From Rubrivirga sp046845755 (GTDB taxonomy: Bacteria > Bacteroidota > Rhodothermia > Rhodothermales > Rubricoccaceae): a stretch of DNA of 64,000 nucleotides. The stretch lies in assembly GCF_046845755.1 (NCBI RefSeq), contig NZ_CP177357.1, forward strand, positions 3,782,001-3,846,000, written 5' to 3'. Under the pieces are notes generated by a model that saw only the letters and a program-made list of their open reading frames with translations, had not been told where the DNA came from and ran no database searches. Positions 26,422 through 35,914 of the stretch are shown in pieces. A program made the translations under genes and the position numbers. Position 1 is the first letter of the stretch. The number at the start of each line of letters is the position of its first letter.

Positions 26422-27810
26422 CTACCTCGGCAGCTCCAACCCGTCCGCGAGGGCGACGAAGCGGTCGTGGAGGTCGGCGCGCATCGCGCGGAGCGCCGCC
26501 AGCCGGTCGGCGTGGCGCCAGCGCGCGACGCGGACGCGGACGGCCCGCCACGCGCCGATCGCGACCTCGCCGTAGACGAGCGCCGCCGCGCCACCGACGG
26601 CCGCCAGCACGGCCCCAACCACGCCCGCCGCGACCGGCACCAGCCCAGGCGCGACGGCGTCGAGCCCGGCCACTCTGAGCGCGACCAGCGTCCCGAAGAC
26701 GACCCACGCAACGGGGAAGAACACGACGCCGCCGAAGATCTTGACGGTCGCCGCCTCGGACCCCGCCTTGGCGACGAGTGCCGTCAGCCCCTTGAGCGCC
26801 CAGTACGGCGGCAGGTTGACGGCGTAGCCGATGACGAGGAGCGGCGGCAGCAGCAGCAGCACGGCGATGGCCTGGAGCACGGCGCCGGCCACGAGCACGA
26901 CCGACCCCAGGCGCGGCGGCCGGTCGAGGTCGGCGTCGGCGAGGTCGAGCAGCTCCATCTGACGGTGGTACCCCCGCGTGTCGCGGCGGAGCGCCTCGAT
27001 GTCGGCCGGGTGCGTCTGGGTGCGGACGTGGTAGCCGTGCCAGATCTGGGCGTAGCCCGAGGCCCGGAGCGCCATCGAGTCGCGGGGGCGCTCGCCGCGC
27101 CGGGCGGCGGCCTCGGCGGCGATCAGCGCCCGCGCGCGGTGCATCAGCGCGTGGAGCGCCCAGCTCTCGGTCGGGCGGACGGCCTCGACCAGGGCCGCCT
27201 CGATCCGGGCCGTCAGCGTGTCGGCGTCGCCCTCGATGGGGAGGGGCGGGTGGAAGGTGACGAGCGCGCGCGTGCGGAACGTGCCCTTGGCCTCGTAGTG
27301 GAGGCCGACCGGGACGACGACCGGCGCGCGCGCGTCGGGCGGCGTCTGCTCGGCGGCCTGGAGCGCCAGCCGGGCGGCGCCGGCGCGGATGGGCGCGAGC
27401 CCGGGCTCGTCGTGGCTGGTGCCCTCGGGGAAGAGCGCCGCGAACGACCCGCCCGCGACGGCGTCGGCGAGCGCCCCCAGGCTCGCGCGGTTCGCCGCGC
27501 GCCGCGCCTCCGGGGAGAGCGCCTCTTGGTCGACCGAGCGGTAGATCGGGACGGTCCCCAGCGCCCGCATGATGGGCCCGACGACCGGCCATCGGAGCAG
27601 CCCCTCGCGCGCGCCGAACACGACGCGGCGGGGGAAGGCGGCCAGGATCAGCGCCGGGTCGATGAGCCCGTTCGGGTGCCACGCGACGAGCACGCCGCCC
27701 CGGTCCGTCGGCACGTGCTCGGCGCCCTCCACGTCCACGCGGCGGAAGAAGGCGCGGATGGGGGCGCGGACGAGCCCGCGCAGGGCGCGGTAGCGGAGCG
27801 GAGGCGGCAC
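26422..27810 (-). CDS. lysophospholipid acyltransferase, PlsC/GPAT family, with C-terminal membrane domain
   Basis: 462 residues from GTG 27810, just ahead of the first conserved segment. The acyltransferase block has LVAWHPNGLIDPALI (the HX5D catalytic motif used by GPAT-like members), GTVPIYRSVD and ALFPEGTSHDEPGLAPIRAGAARLAL (the FPEGT substrate motif). After about residue 300 come three or four membrane helices (VVLVAGAVLQAIAVLLLLPPLL, FFPVAWVVFGTLVAL and others). Known activity: transfer of an acyl chain to lysophosphatidic acid or glycerol-phosphate in membrane lipid synthesis. The C-terminal domain is common in Bacteroidota/Chlorobi versions. It is divergent from the sulfatase gene. 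Confidence 0.88.
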   Translation of the reverse strand: MPPPLRYRALRGLVRAPIRAFFRRVDVEGAEHVPTDRGGVLVAWHPNGLIDPALILAAFPRRVVFGAREGLLRWPVVGPIMRALGTVPIYRSVDQEALSPEARRAANRASLGALADAVAGGSFAALFPEGTSHDEPGLAPIRAGAARLALQAAEQTPPDARAPVVVPVGLHYEAKGTFRTRALVTFHPPLPIEGDADTLTARIEAALVEAVRPTESWALHALMHRARALIAAEAAARRGERPRDSMALRASGYAQIWHGYHVRTQTHPADIEALRRDTRGYHRQMELLDLADADLDRPPRLGSVVLVAGAVLQAIAVLLLLPPLLVIGYAVNLPPYWALKGLTALVAKAGSEAATVKIFGGVVFFPVAWVVFGTLVALRVAGLDAVAPGLVPVAAGVVGAVLAAVGGAAALVYGEVAIGAWRAVRVRVARWRHADRLAALRAMRADLHDRFVALADGLELPR

Positions 27811-27984
27811 GGACGGGGCGGGGGGCAGTGGGAAGGATAGTCTGGAGACAGGCTCGCGCCAGCGGCCGGCTCGTCGGTGCTGCGGAGCGCCGGTTGCCGT
27901 CGCCCCTGCGCAGGGCGACGGGGTTGGGGAGGAGCGCGGGCATCCTATTCCCGACGACTCATCCGTACAGAATCGCGGCCCGAG

Positions 27985-27992
27985 TATCTTCG
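27985..27992 (+). promoter_or_regulatory. TATCTTCG promoter-like box upstream of the sulfatase gene
   Basis: TATCTTCG (27985-27992) lies 40 nt before the ATG. The same octamer precedes recJ (55268-55275). It resembles TAnnTTTG with one change. Confidence 0.35.
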
Positions 27993-28032
27993 TGCCCGTG
28001 GGAGCGGCGGTCGGCCGGCCCGCACCAGCGCC

Positions 28033-29973
28033 ATGCGGATCGCCCTCCTGTTCCTCGCCCTGGCCGCGTCGGCGAGCGCCCAGCGCCCGAACGTGGTGCT
28101 GGTCTACGTCGACGACCTCGACCTCCAGTCGATGGAGCGGCTTGGCGGCCTCGCCGAGGTCACGCGCGGAGCCGGGCTGGACTTCCGAAACGGCTACATC
28201 CCGAACTCGATCTGCGGCCCCTCGCGCGGGGCCCTGCTGTCCGGGACGAACACCCACACCAACGGCTTCCTGTTCAACGGCAAGTCGTACTACCTCGACT
28301 GGCGCGAGGCCGGCTGGGAGGACCGCAGCTTCCCGGTCCGGCTGCGTGAGGCGGGCTACTACACCGCCCACATCGGCAAGCCGACGAACGGGTGGCCCGG
28401 CCGCGACGACTTCTACGCGCCGCCCGGCTGGGACCGGTTCTCGGCCGTCGTCGGCGACTCGACGCTGTACACCGACTTCGAGACGTTCGAGGACATCGAG
28501 GGGCAGGAGGTGATGACGTCGTACGTCGGCACGGGCGTCTATCGGACCGACCTCGAGGCCGACCTCGCCGTCGCGTCCGTCCGCCGGGCCGTCGAGCGCG
28601 ACCAGCCGTTCTTCCTGTACCTCTCGCTCTACGGGCCCCACGCCGAGTCCATCGAGGACCCCCCCGTCGCCGTCGCGGCGCCGCGGCACCGCGGCGCCTT
28701 CGACGGCGCCTTTATCCCACGCGACCCTGACTTCAACGAGAACGACGTCTCCGACAAGCACGACCTCATCCGCGGGCGCTCCCGGATCAGCGACGCGGGC
28801 TTCCTCGACGCCTTCTACCGGAGCCGGCTGGAGGCCATGCTGTCCGTCGAGGACGCCATCCGCGAGCTCCGGGCCGAGCTCGTCGCCCTCGGTGTCGACG
28901 ACGAGACGTACGTCTTCTTCGTCTCCGACAACGGCATCATGCTCGGCCACCACCGGGTGCGGTTCTCGAAGGGCTTCCCCTACGAGCGGAGCGCGCACGT
29001 CCCGTTCTACGTGTCCGGCCCCGGCATCGCGCCCGGCGCGGTCTCGGACGCGCTCGTCTCCGTCGTCGACGTTGCGCCGACCGTGCTCGACCTGGCGGGC
29101 GCCCCGATCCCGGGTCACTACGAGGGCCGGAGCCTGGCGCCGCTGCTGCGCGGCGAGGCGGTCCCGTGGCGCCAGACGCTGCTCCTCGAGGGCTGGCGCC
29201 CCGACGCGGCCCCGTACTACCGCGCGCTGGTGACGGCGGGCGGGGTGAAGTACGCCGACTTCCCGGTCTCCGGCGAGTCGGAGATCTACGACCTCCGGTT
29301 CGACCCGTACGAGGTCGAGAGCCGCGTCGACCTCGTCGGCGCCGACGCCCGGGCTCGGTTGCGGGCCCGCCTCGACAGCTTGGCGAGCTGCACCGGCGCG
29401 GCCTGCGCCGCCGTCGACGCCCGCGCCGCGCCGCGCGTGGACGCGCTGGCGGGCCGCGTCTCGGGCGACGCCGTGCCCGGCGGCTCGCTCTCGATCGGCT
29501 GGGACGCCATCGGCGTCGAGGGCGACCTGGAGCTGGCGCTACTGGTCGACGGGGCGCGCCAGGTGATCGGTCGGGCGCCGGTCGTGGCGGGCGAGGCCGA
29601 GGTCGTCGTCCCCCCGGCGCTTGCGGGCGACACCGTCCGGGTCGAGCTGCGGGCCGCCGAGGGGCCCGCCGTCTGGACCGGGGCCGCGTTGGCGATCGCC
29701 GCGACGCCCGTCGAGGCCAGTTTCCGCGCCTTCCCCAACCCGACGACCGGCCGCCTGCGGCTGTCGCTCGACGTGGAGCGGCGCCAGCGCGTCCGCATCG
29801 ACGTGTTCGACGCGCTCGGCCGCCGGCTCGTCCGCCTCTACAACGAGCAGGTCCAAGCCAACGACCGCGTCCGGCTCGACGTCGACCTGCGCACCCTCCC
29901 GGCCGGCGCCTACGTCGTCCGCGCCTGGGGCCGGCTCTTCGCCTTCGACCGGGTCATCTCCATCGTCGACTAG
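28033..29973 (+). CDS. secreted sulfatase with type IX secretion sorting domain
   Basis: 646 residues from the ATG at 28033, which opens the signal peptide ending ASASAQ. Alkaline-phosphatase-fold sulfatase: the metal site RPNVVLVYVDDLD comes first, then the formylglycine motif SICGPSRGALLSG (Cys in C-x-P-S-R), a histidine in YTAHIGKPTNGWPG, and FFVSDNGIMLGHH for the second metal pair. The C-terminal about 85 residues form a sorting module: FRAFPNPTTGRLRLSL, VRIDVFDALGRRLV, LPAGAYVVRAWG. So it should be released or anchored at the cell surface and cut sulfate esters, probably from sulfated algal or host glycans. It needs a formylglycine-generating enzyme, not encoded here. Confidence 0.93.
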   Translation: MRIALLFLALAASASAQRPNVVLVYVDDLDLQSMERLGGLAEVTRGAGLDFRNGYIPNSICGPSRGALLSGTNTHTNGFLFNGKSYYLDWREAGWEDRSFPVRLREAGYYTAHIGKPTNGWPGRDDFYAPPGWDRFSAVVGDSTLYTDFETFEDIEGQEVMTSYVGTGVYRTDLEADLAVASVRRAVERDQPFFLYLSLYGPHAESIEDPPVAVAAPRHRGAFDGAFIPRDPDFNENDVSDKHDLIRGRSRISDAGFLDAFYRSRLEAMLSVEDAIRELRAELVALGVDDETYVFFVSDNGIMLGHHRVRFSKGFPYERSAHVPFYVSGPGIAPGAVSDALVSVVDVAPTVLDLAGAPIPGHYEGRSLAPLLRGEAVPWRQTLLLEGWRPDAAPYYRALVTAGGVKYADFPVSGESEIYDLRFDPYEVESRVDLVGADARARLRARLDSLASCTGAACAAVDARAAPRVDALAGRVSGDAVPGGSLSIGWDAIGVEGDLELALLVDGARQVIGRAPVVAGEAEVVVPPALAGDTVRVELRAAEGPAVWTGAALAIAATPVEASFRAFPNPTTGRLRLSLDVERRQRVRIDVFDALGRRLVRLYNEQVQANDRVRLDVDLRTLPAGAYVVRAWGRLFAFDRVISIVD

Positions 29974-29982
29974 CGACGCGCC

Positions 29983-30816
29983 CTACAGCAGCCCGATCTG
30001 GCGGGCGGCGTCGGCGAGCGCGCGGCGCTGGGCCTCGGAGAGCTGGCGGGGGACGGTCACCTGGACCTCCACGAACAGGTCGCCCCGACGCGTGGCCGTC
30101 TCGACACCCTGGCCCCGCAGGCGGAGCCGCTCGCCGGGCTGCGTGCCCGGCGGGATCTGGACCTTCACCGTCTGCCCGTAGGCGTTCGTGATGGACCGCG
30201 TGGTGCCCAGGATGGCCTCGATCGCCGACACCGCCTCGACGACGTGCAGGTTGTCGCCCTCGCGTCGGAACCGGCCGGCGGGGTCGACGCGGAACGTCAC
30301 GTAAAGGTCGCCGCGCCCGCCCTGCCCGGCCTTGCCCCGGCCCTTGACCCGGACCTTGAGGCCGGACCGGACGCCCTTGGGGACCGTCAGCCGGACCGAC
30401 TCGCCGCCCGCCAGCCGGACCTCCGTCTTGCCGCCCCGCAGCGCCTGGTCGAAGGTCAGCTTGACTCGGGCCTCGACGTCGGCCCCGACGCCGGTCGCCG
30501 GGGGGGCGTCGCCGAAGAAGAGCGACACGAGCGGGTCGTAGCGGTCGCCGAAGGGGGCGCCGTGCGTGTGGTCCTGGAAGTCGCCCAGGCCGGTCCAGCC
30601 CAGGCGGGCCTCGTCGTAGGCTTCGCGCTGGCGGGCGTCCGACAGCGTCTCGTAGGCCCGCTGGAGCGTCTTGAACCGCTCCTCCGCCTCGGGGTCGCCG
30701 GGGTGGTGGTCGGGGTGGGAGCCCCGCGCGCGCGCGCGGAAGGCCCGCTTGATCGCCTCCGTAGAGGCGGTCTCGGGGACCCCGAGCAGTTCGTAGTAGT
30801 CGGTAACTTCGGCCAT
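29983..30816 (-). CDS. DnaJ-type co-chaperone, CbpA-like
   Basis: 277 residues. The J domain (1-70) has YYELLGVPETASTEAIKRAF, the HPD motif in GSHPDHHPGD and the YETLSDARQREAYD end. A Gly/Pro-rich linker leads to the two-barrel C-terminal substrate domain (VEARVKLTFDQALRGGKTEVRL, IPPGTQPGERLRLRGQG, GDLFVEVQVTVPRQLSEAQRRAL). No CxxCxGxG zinc repeats are present, so it is a type-II/CbpA form rather than DnaJ itself. It stimulates DnaK ATPase and delivers unfolded clients in the cytoplasm. The gene is convergent with the sulfatase (9 nt gap) and divergent from the biotin carboxylase gene. Confidence 0.92.
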   Translation of the reverse strand: MAEVTDYYELLGVPETASTEAIKRAFRARARGSHPDHHPGDPEAEERFKTLQRAYETLSDARQREAYDEARLGWTGLGDFQDHTHGAPFGDRYDPLVSLFFGDAPPATGVGADVEARVKLTFDQALRGGKTEVRLAGGESVRLTVPKGVRSGLKVRVKGRGKAGQGGRGDLYVTFRVDPAGRFRREGDNLHVVEAVSAIEAILGTTRSITNAYGQTVKVQIPPGTQPGERLRLRGQGVETATRRGDLFVEVQVTVPRQLSEAQRRALADAARQIGLL

Positions 30817-30918
30817 GGTGAGCGGCCCACGGTGTCGGCGCGGGATATAGAGACTCGCGACACGTGGTCAGGGATTCCCCCTGCTCATAGACCGTGCCAT
30901 CCCCCCATCCCCGACTCG

Positions 30919-32421
<1,503 letters not shown>

Positions 32422-32443
32422 GCCTCCCACGCCCCACGTCCTC

Positions 32444-32920
32444 ATGTCTCTGACTACGACCCAGCTCGCCGACGTCCGCACCCGGTTCCTGAGCTTCCTC
32501 AAGGAGCGGGGCCAGCGGCGCACGCCCGAGCGGCTCGCCGTGCTCGACGCGCTCTACGCCACGCCCGACCACATCGACGCCGACACGCTCTTCGCCCGGC
32601 TCCAGGCCGACGGCGTGAGCGTGAGCCGGGCGACGGTCTACAACACGCTCGACCTGCTCATCGAGTGCGACCTGGCTGTCCGGCACCAGTTCGGCAAGCA
32701 GCAGGCCAAGTTCGAGCGGGCCTACGCGTACTGGCAGCACGACCACCTGATCTGCCTCGACTGCGGTGAGATCCTGGAGTTCTGCGACCCGCGCCTCCAG
32801 GAGATCCAGGAGACCGTCGCCGACATCTACGGCTTCGAGGTCGCCCGGCACGCGCTGACGGTCTACGGCCACTGCCGCCGCGAGGCGTGCCCGAACCAGA
32901 CGGCCGAGCAGGCCGCGTAA
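32444..32920 (+). CDS. Fur-family metal-dependent transcription regulator
   Basis: 158 residues from the ATG at 32444. The winged helix has QRRTPERLAVLDALYATPDHIDADTLF cut by SVSRATVYNTLDLLIECDL, the family's recognition-helix pattern. The dimer/metal domain has YWQHDHLICLDCGEILEF with two cysteines of the structural zinc site (CLDC); the second pair is spaced CRREAC. The HDHLIC segment is the Fur/Zur/PerR regulatory metal site. It should sense Fe(II), Zn(II) or peroxide; I cannot tell which. It sits directly downstream of the biotin carboxylase gene. Confidence 0.93.
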   Translation: MSLTTTQLADVRTRFLSFLKERGQRRTPERLAVLDALYATPDHIDADTLFARLQADGVSVSRATVYNTLDLLIECDLAVRHQFGKQQAKFERAYAYWQHDHLICLDCGEILEFCDPRLQEIQETVADIYGFEVARHALTVYGHCRREACPNQTAEQAA

Positions 32921-33053
32921 GCCCGTCAGGCCCGGCGCCGAGGCGGGGCGCGGTCCCAAGGCTGTCCATTGGCGAGGGGCCTCGGAACAGGCTCGGGGGA
33001 CCTCTGCGGGATGCTCGGGCTTCCCCGGCCTTCCGACGTGGCCTCGGCGGTCG

Positions 33054-33082
33054 GTAGGGGCGACCCGGCGGGTCGCCCCTAC
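33054..33082. repeat. perfect GTAGGGGCGACCC hairpin (REP-like)
   Basis: A perfect 13-bp stem, GTAGGGGCGACCC (33054-33066) and GGGTCGCCCCTAC (33070-33082), with a GGC loop. It sits in the 243-nt fur-phzF spacer. This 'GTAGGGGCGACCC' palindrome is a pattern I know as a dispersed intergenic repeat in many genomes. It may also end fur transcription. Confidence 0.75.
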
Positions 33083-33164
33083 GTCTCGCGTACGGAGCGA
33101 AGCATGCTGGCCGGCGGCGTTACCCTACGCCCCCCGCCCCCCGCCCCCCGCCCGCCACCCGCCC

Positions 33165-33974
33165 ATGACCGTCACCGTCGTCGACGCCTTTGCCGACCGC
33201 CCGTTCGCGGGCAATCCCGCCGCCGTCGTGGTCCTCGACGCCCCCGCGCCCGCTGCCTGGATGCGGAACCTCGCGGCCGAGATGAACCTGTCCGAGACGG
33301 CCTTCCTGACGCCCGGCACCGACGGCGCGTACGGCCTGCGGTGGCTGACGCCCGAGGTCGAGGTCGACCTGTGCGGGCACGCGACACTCGCGAGCGCGCA
33401 CGTCCTGTTCGAGTCGGGCCGGCTGGCGGCCGACGCCGAGGCGCAGTTCGACACCAAGAGCGGGCGGCTGACGGTCCGCCCGGCGGGCGAGGGGCAGTAC
33501 GTGATGGACTTTCCCGCGACGCCGCCCCAGGCGGGCCCGCTCGACGGGATTGCGGACGCGCTCGGCGCGGCGCCCGTCTGGACCGGCCGCACGCCGTTCG
33601 ACGCCTTCGTCGTGCTCGACGCCGAGGCGACGGTCCGCGAGCTGGCGCCCGACATCGACGCGATGCGGGCGCTCGGCGTCCGGGGCGTGATCGTGACGGC
33701 GCACGCCGACGAGGGGGCGGCGCACGACGTGGTCTCGCGCTTTTTCGCACCCGGCTCGGGCATCGCCGAGGACCCGGTCACGGGCTCGGCGCACTGCGCC
33801 ATCGGGCCGTACTGGGCGGACCAGCTCGGGACCGACACCCTGACCTGCTATCAGGCCTCAAGGCGCGGCGGGGCCGTCGGCGTCCGCGTCGCGGGCGACC
33901 GGGTCGAGCTGACCGGCCGCGCCCTCACCATCTACCGCGCCGAGCTGGCGCCTGCCGCCGAGCCCCATGCCTAG
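33165..33974 (+). CDS. PhzF-family isomerase/epimerase
   Basis: 269 residues. PhzF landmarks: VVDAFADRPFAGNPAAVVVLD at the N-terminus, AAEMNLSETAFL with the catalytic glutamate, LRWLTPEVEVDLCGHATLASAHVL, and in the second half RFFAPGSGIAEDPVTGSAHCAIGPYW. The family comprises diaminopimelate-epimerase-fold enzymes, of which PhzF isomerises trans-2,3-dihydro-3-hydroxyanthranilate; most genomic members have unknown substrates. No phenazine genes are nearby, so I do not assign phenazine synthesis. The stop overlaps the pyrR ATG by 8 nt, so the two are co-translated. Confidence 0.92.
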   Translation: MTVTVVDAFADRPFAGNPAAVVVLDAPAPAAWMRNLAAEMNLSETAFLTPGTDGAYGLRWLTPEVEVDLCGHATLASAHVLFESGRLAADAEAQFDTKSGRLTVRPAGEGQYVMDFPATPPQAGPLDGIADALGAAPVWTGRTPFDAFVVLDAEATVRELAPDIDAMRALGVRGVIVTAHADEGAAHDVVSRFFAPGSGIAEDPVTGSAHCAIGPYWADQLGTDTLTCYQASRRGGAVGVRVAGDRVELTGRALTIYRAELAPAAEPHA

Positions 33975-34473
33975 GACGACCCTGATGACGCCCGCGCGCG
34001 TCCACCGGACCGTGACGCGCCTGGCCTACGAGGTGATCGAGCGGAACCGGGGGGCCGAGGGGCTGCTCGTGTTCGGGCTCAAGACGCGCGGGGCGGCGCT
34101 GGCGGGCCGGCTCGCGGACGCGCTCGAAGAGGCCTCGGGCGAGACCGTCGAGCGCCACGCGCTCAGCATCGCCGGCTTCCGCGACGACCGCGACGGGACG
34201 GTCGCCCCGCCCGGCCCGGACGTGCCGGATGCCGAGGGCCGCGACGTGCTGCTCGTCGACGACGTCCTCTTCACCGGCCGCACCGCGCGCGCCGCGCTCG
34301 ACGCCGTCCTCCAGTACGGCCGCCCCCGCACGATCCGGCTGGCGGTGCTCGTCGACCGCGGCCACCGCGAGGTGCCCGTCCACCCCGACTTCGTGGGCCG
34401 CGTGGTGCCGACCAAGCACGCCGAGCGCGTCGTGGTCGACCCGGACGTGCCGGCGGTGTATCTGGAAGAGTGA
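33967..34473 (+). CDS. pyrR: PyrR-type uracil phosphoribosyltransferase / pyrimidine regulator
   Basis: 168 residues. It shows LAYEVIERNRGAEGLLVFGLKTRGAALAGRL, the PRPP loop DVLLVDDVLFTGRTARAALDAV, and AVLVDRGHREVPVHPDFVGR, which is specific to PyrR among type I phosphoribosyltransferases. PyrR binds UMP and pyr mRNA leaders in Firmicutes and has UPRTase activity. Outside Firmicutes it is often only a UPRTase-like salvage enzyme. No pyr biosynthesis genes or attenuator are near. It overlaps the phzF-like gene upstream. Confidence 0.9.
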   Translation: MPRTTLMTPARVHRTVTRLAYEVIERNRGAEGLLVFGLKTRGAALAGRLADALEEASGETVERHALSIAGFRDDRDGTVAPPGPDVPDAEGRDVLLVDDVLFTGRTARAALDAVLQYGRPRTIRLAVLVDRGHREVPVHPDFVGRVVPTKHAERVVVDPDVPAVYLEE

Positions 34474-34538
34474 GGGATGAGGGATGGAGAGATGGGCAGA
34501 GAGCCGCATGCCCCATCCCGCCTGCCTTATCCCTCTGA
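34472..34538. repeat. inverted repeat between convergent pyrR and oxidoreductase genes
   Basis: GAGGGATGAGG...GATGGGC (34472-34497) pairs imperfectly with GCCCCATCC...CCTTATCCCTC (34510-34535). It overlaps the last codons of the oxidoreductase gene and may terminate both transcripts. It is a relative of the GTGATGGG spacers at 302 and 8772. Confidence 0.5.
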
Positions 34539-35867
34539 GCCTATCCGCGGCACGCCGAAGTGGGTGTCGAGGACGATCCCGCAGCGCTCCAGGAACGGCG
34601 TCGGGGGCTCGCCGCCGATGAGCACGAACACGTCGTCGGCGGGGACGACGACCTCGCCGCCGGGCGTGTCGAGTCGGGCGGTGTCGGCGCCGATGGCCTC
34701 GACGGTCGACGCCCACAGCGGCGTGATGGCGCCGCGCTCGACGGCTTGCGCCAGCCGGGAGACGTTGGCGGCCTTGGCGCGCGTGATGGCGGGCTTGCGG
34801 TACGACAGCCGCACCTCGGCGCCCTCCTCGGCGAGGGCGACCGCCGCCTCGACCGCCGAGTCGCCGCCGCCGACGACCAGGCACGACCGCCCGGCGTACG
34901 CCTCCGGCTCCATCAGTGCGTAGACGACGTGGCCCTGCCCGTCGCCGGGGACGCCGAGCGTGCGGGGCGTGCCGCGCCGGCCGATCGCCAGCACCACGCG
35001 CCGCGCCTCGACCGGCTCCCCGCCCTCGCCCTCGATGCGAAACCCGCCGTCGACGCGGGTGATGTTCGTGACGCGCATCCCGAGGCGGGTCTGGTCCTCG
35101 ACCCCCGCCGCGTCGGCAACCTCGGCCCACAGCTCGACGAGCGACTCCTTGGAGATCTCCGTCGCGTCGAGGCGCCCGTAGCCGGGGATCTCGAAGGGCT
35201 GGGTCATCACCAGCTTGCGGCGGGGGTACTGGCGGACCGTCCCGCCCAAGTCGGTCGCCCGTTCGAGCACGACGTACGGCACATCCGCGGCGCCGAGCGT
35301 CGCCGCCGCGCTCAGGCCCGCCGGGCCGGCCCCGACGACGGCCACCTCCCGCATCTCGGACGCCGGTCCCTGCGCGCGGATGGCCTTCACGATGCCCTCG
35401 GCGCACTGCCGCCCCTGCTCGACGGCATTCCGCACGAGCCCCATCCCGCCCAACTCGCCGACGATGTACAGGCCGTCGACGTTCGTCATGTAGTCGCCCC
35501 GGACGCGGGGCAGCTCGACGCCGCGCGTGGCGGTCCCGAACACGAGCGAGATCGCGTCCGTCGGGCAGGCCCGCTCGCACCGCCCGTGGCCGACGCACCG
35601 CGCGGGCGCGATCACCTGGGCTTGCGCGCCGACGAGCGCGAGCACGTCGCCCTCGGGGCAGACGGCCGTGCACGCGCCGCAGCCCAGGCACCGCTCGGGG
35701 TCGATGACGGGGTGGAGGCTGGCGGGCTGGTGGAGGCCGGCGCGCTCGGCCTTGGCGGCCGCCGCTCGCGCGGCCCGCTCGCGCCGCCGCCGCGCGACGA
35801 CGAACGGCCCGACGATGCCGCCGACGAGCGCCAGCCCGATGAGCCAGATGAGAACAGGGTCGGGCAC
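34527..35867 (-). CDS. membrane-anchored ferredoxin-type Fe-S / FAD-NAD(P) oxidoreductase
   Basis: 446 residues from GTG 35867. An N-terminal helix (about 6-24) ends in RRRRER, placing the rest in the cytoplasm. Cluster 1 ligands are C60, C63, C66, C70 (CLGCGACTAVCP). Cluster 2 is CVGHGRCERACP, where His94 replaces one cysteine (C91, C97, C101). From residue 175 it is a two-dinucleotide-fold reductase: VAVVGAGPAGLSAAATL for FAD and CLVVGGGDSAVEAAVALAEEG for NAD(P)H, without a CxxC active site. The nearest family is the YpdA/thioredoxin-reductase-like flavoproteins fused to ferredoxin. It lies 47 nt after the barrel gene of the multiheme operon, so I infer it is the cytoplasmic electron donor or acceptor. 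Confidence 0.87.
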   Translation of the reverse strand: MPDPVLIWLIGLALVGGIVGPFVVARRRRERAARAAAAKAERAGLHQPASLHPVIDPERCLGCGACTAVCPEGDVLALVGAQAQVIAPARCVGHGRCERACPTDAISLVFGTATRGVELPRVRGDYMTNVDGLYIVGELGGMGLVRNAVEQGRQCAEGIVKAIRAQGPASEMREVAVVGAGPAGLSAAATLGAADVPYVVLERATDLGGTVRQYPRRKLVMTQPFEIPGYGRLDATEISKESLVELWAEVADAAGVEDQTRLGMRVTNITRVDGGFRIEGEGGEPVEARRVVLAIGRRGTPRTLGVPGDGQGHVVYALMEPEAYAGRSCLVVGGGDSAVEAAVALAEEGAEVRLSYRKPAITRAKAANVSRLAQAVERGAITPLWASTVEAIGADTARLDTPGGEVVVPADDVFVLIGGEPPTPFLERCGIVLDTHFGVPRIGSEG

Positions 35868-35914
35868 GGGAGCGGGAAGGAGGCGAGCGGCCCCGGGGAT
35901 GTCAAGAACCGCGC

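Noticed and set aside
28033..29973. Polysaccharide utilisation locus around the sulfatase
   Set aside because: No glycoside hydrolase, SusCD pair or second sulfatase lies next to it.
33165..33974. Phenazine biosynthesis gene
   Set aside because: PhzF-fold proteins are widespread without phenazine; no other phz gene is near.
33967..34473. RNA attenuator controlled by PyrR
   Set aside because: No pyr biosynthetic genes or terminator/antiterminator leader are adjacent.
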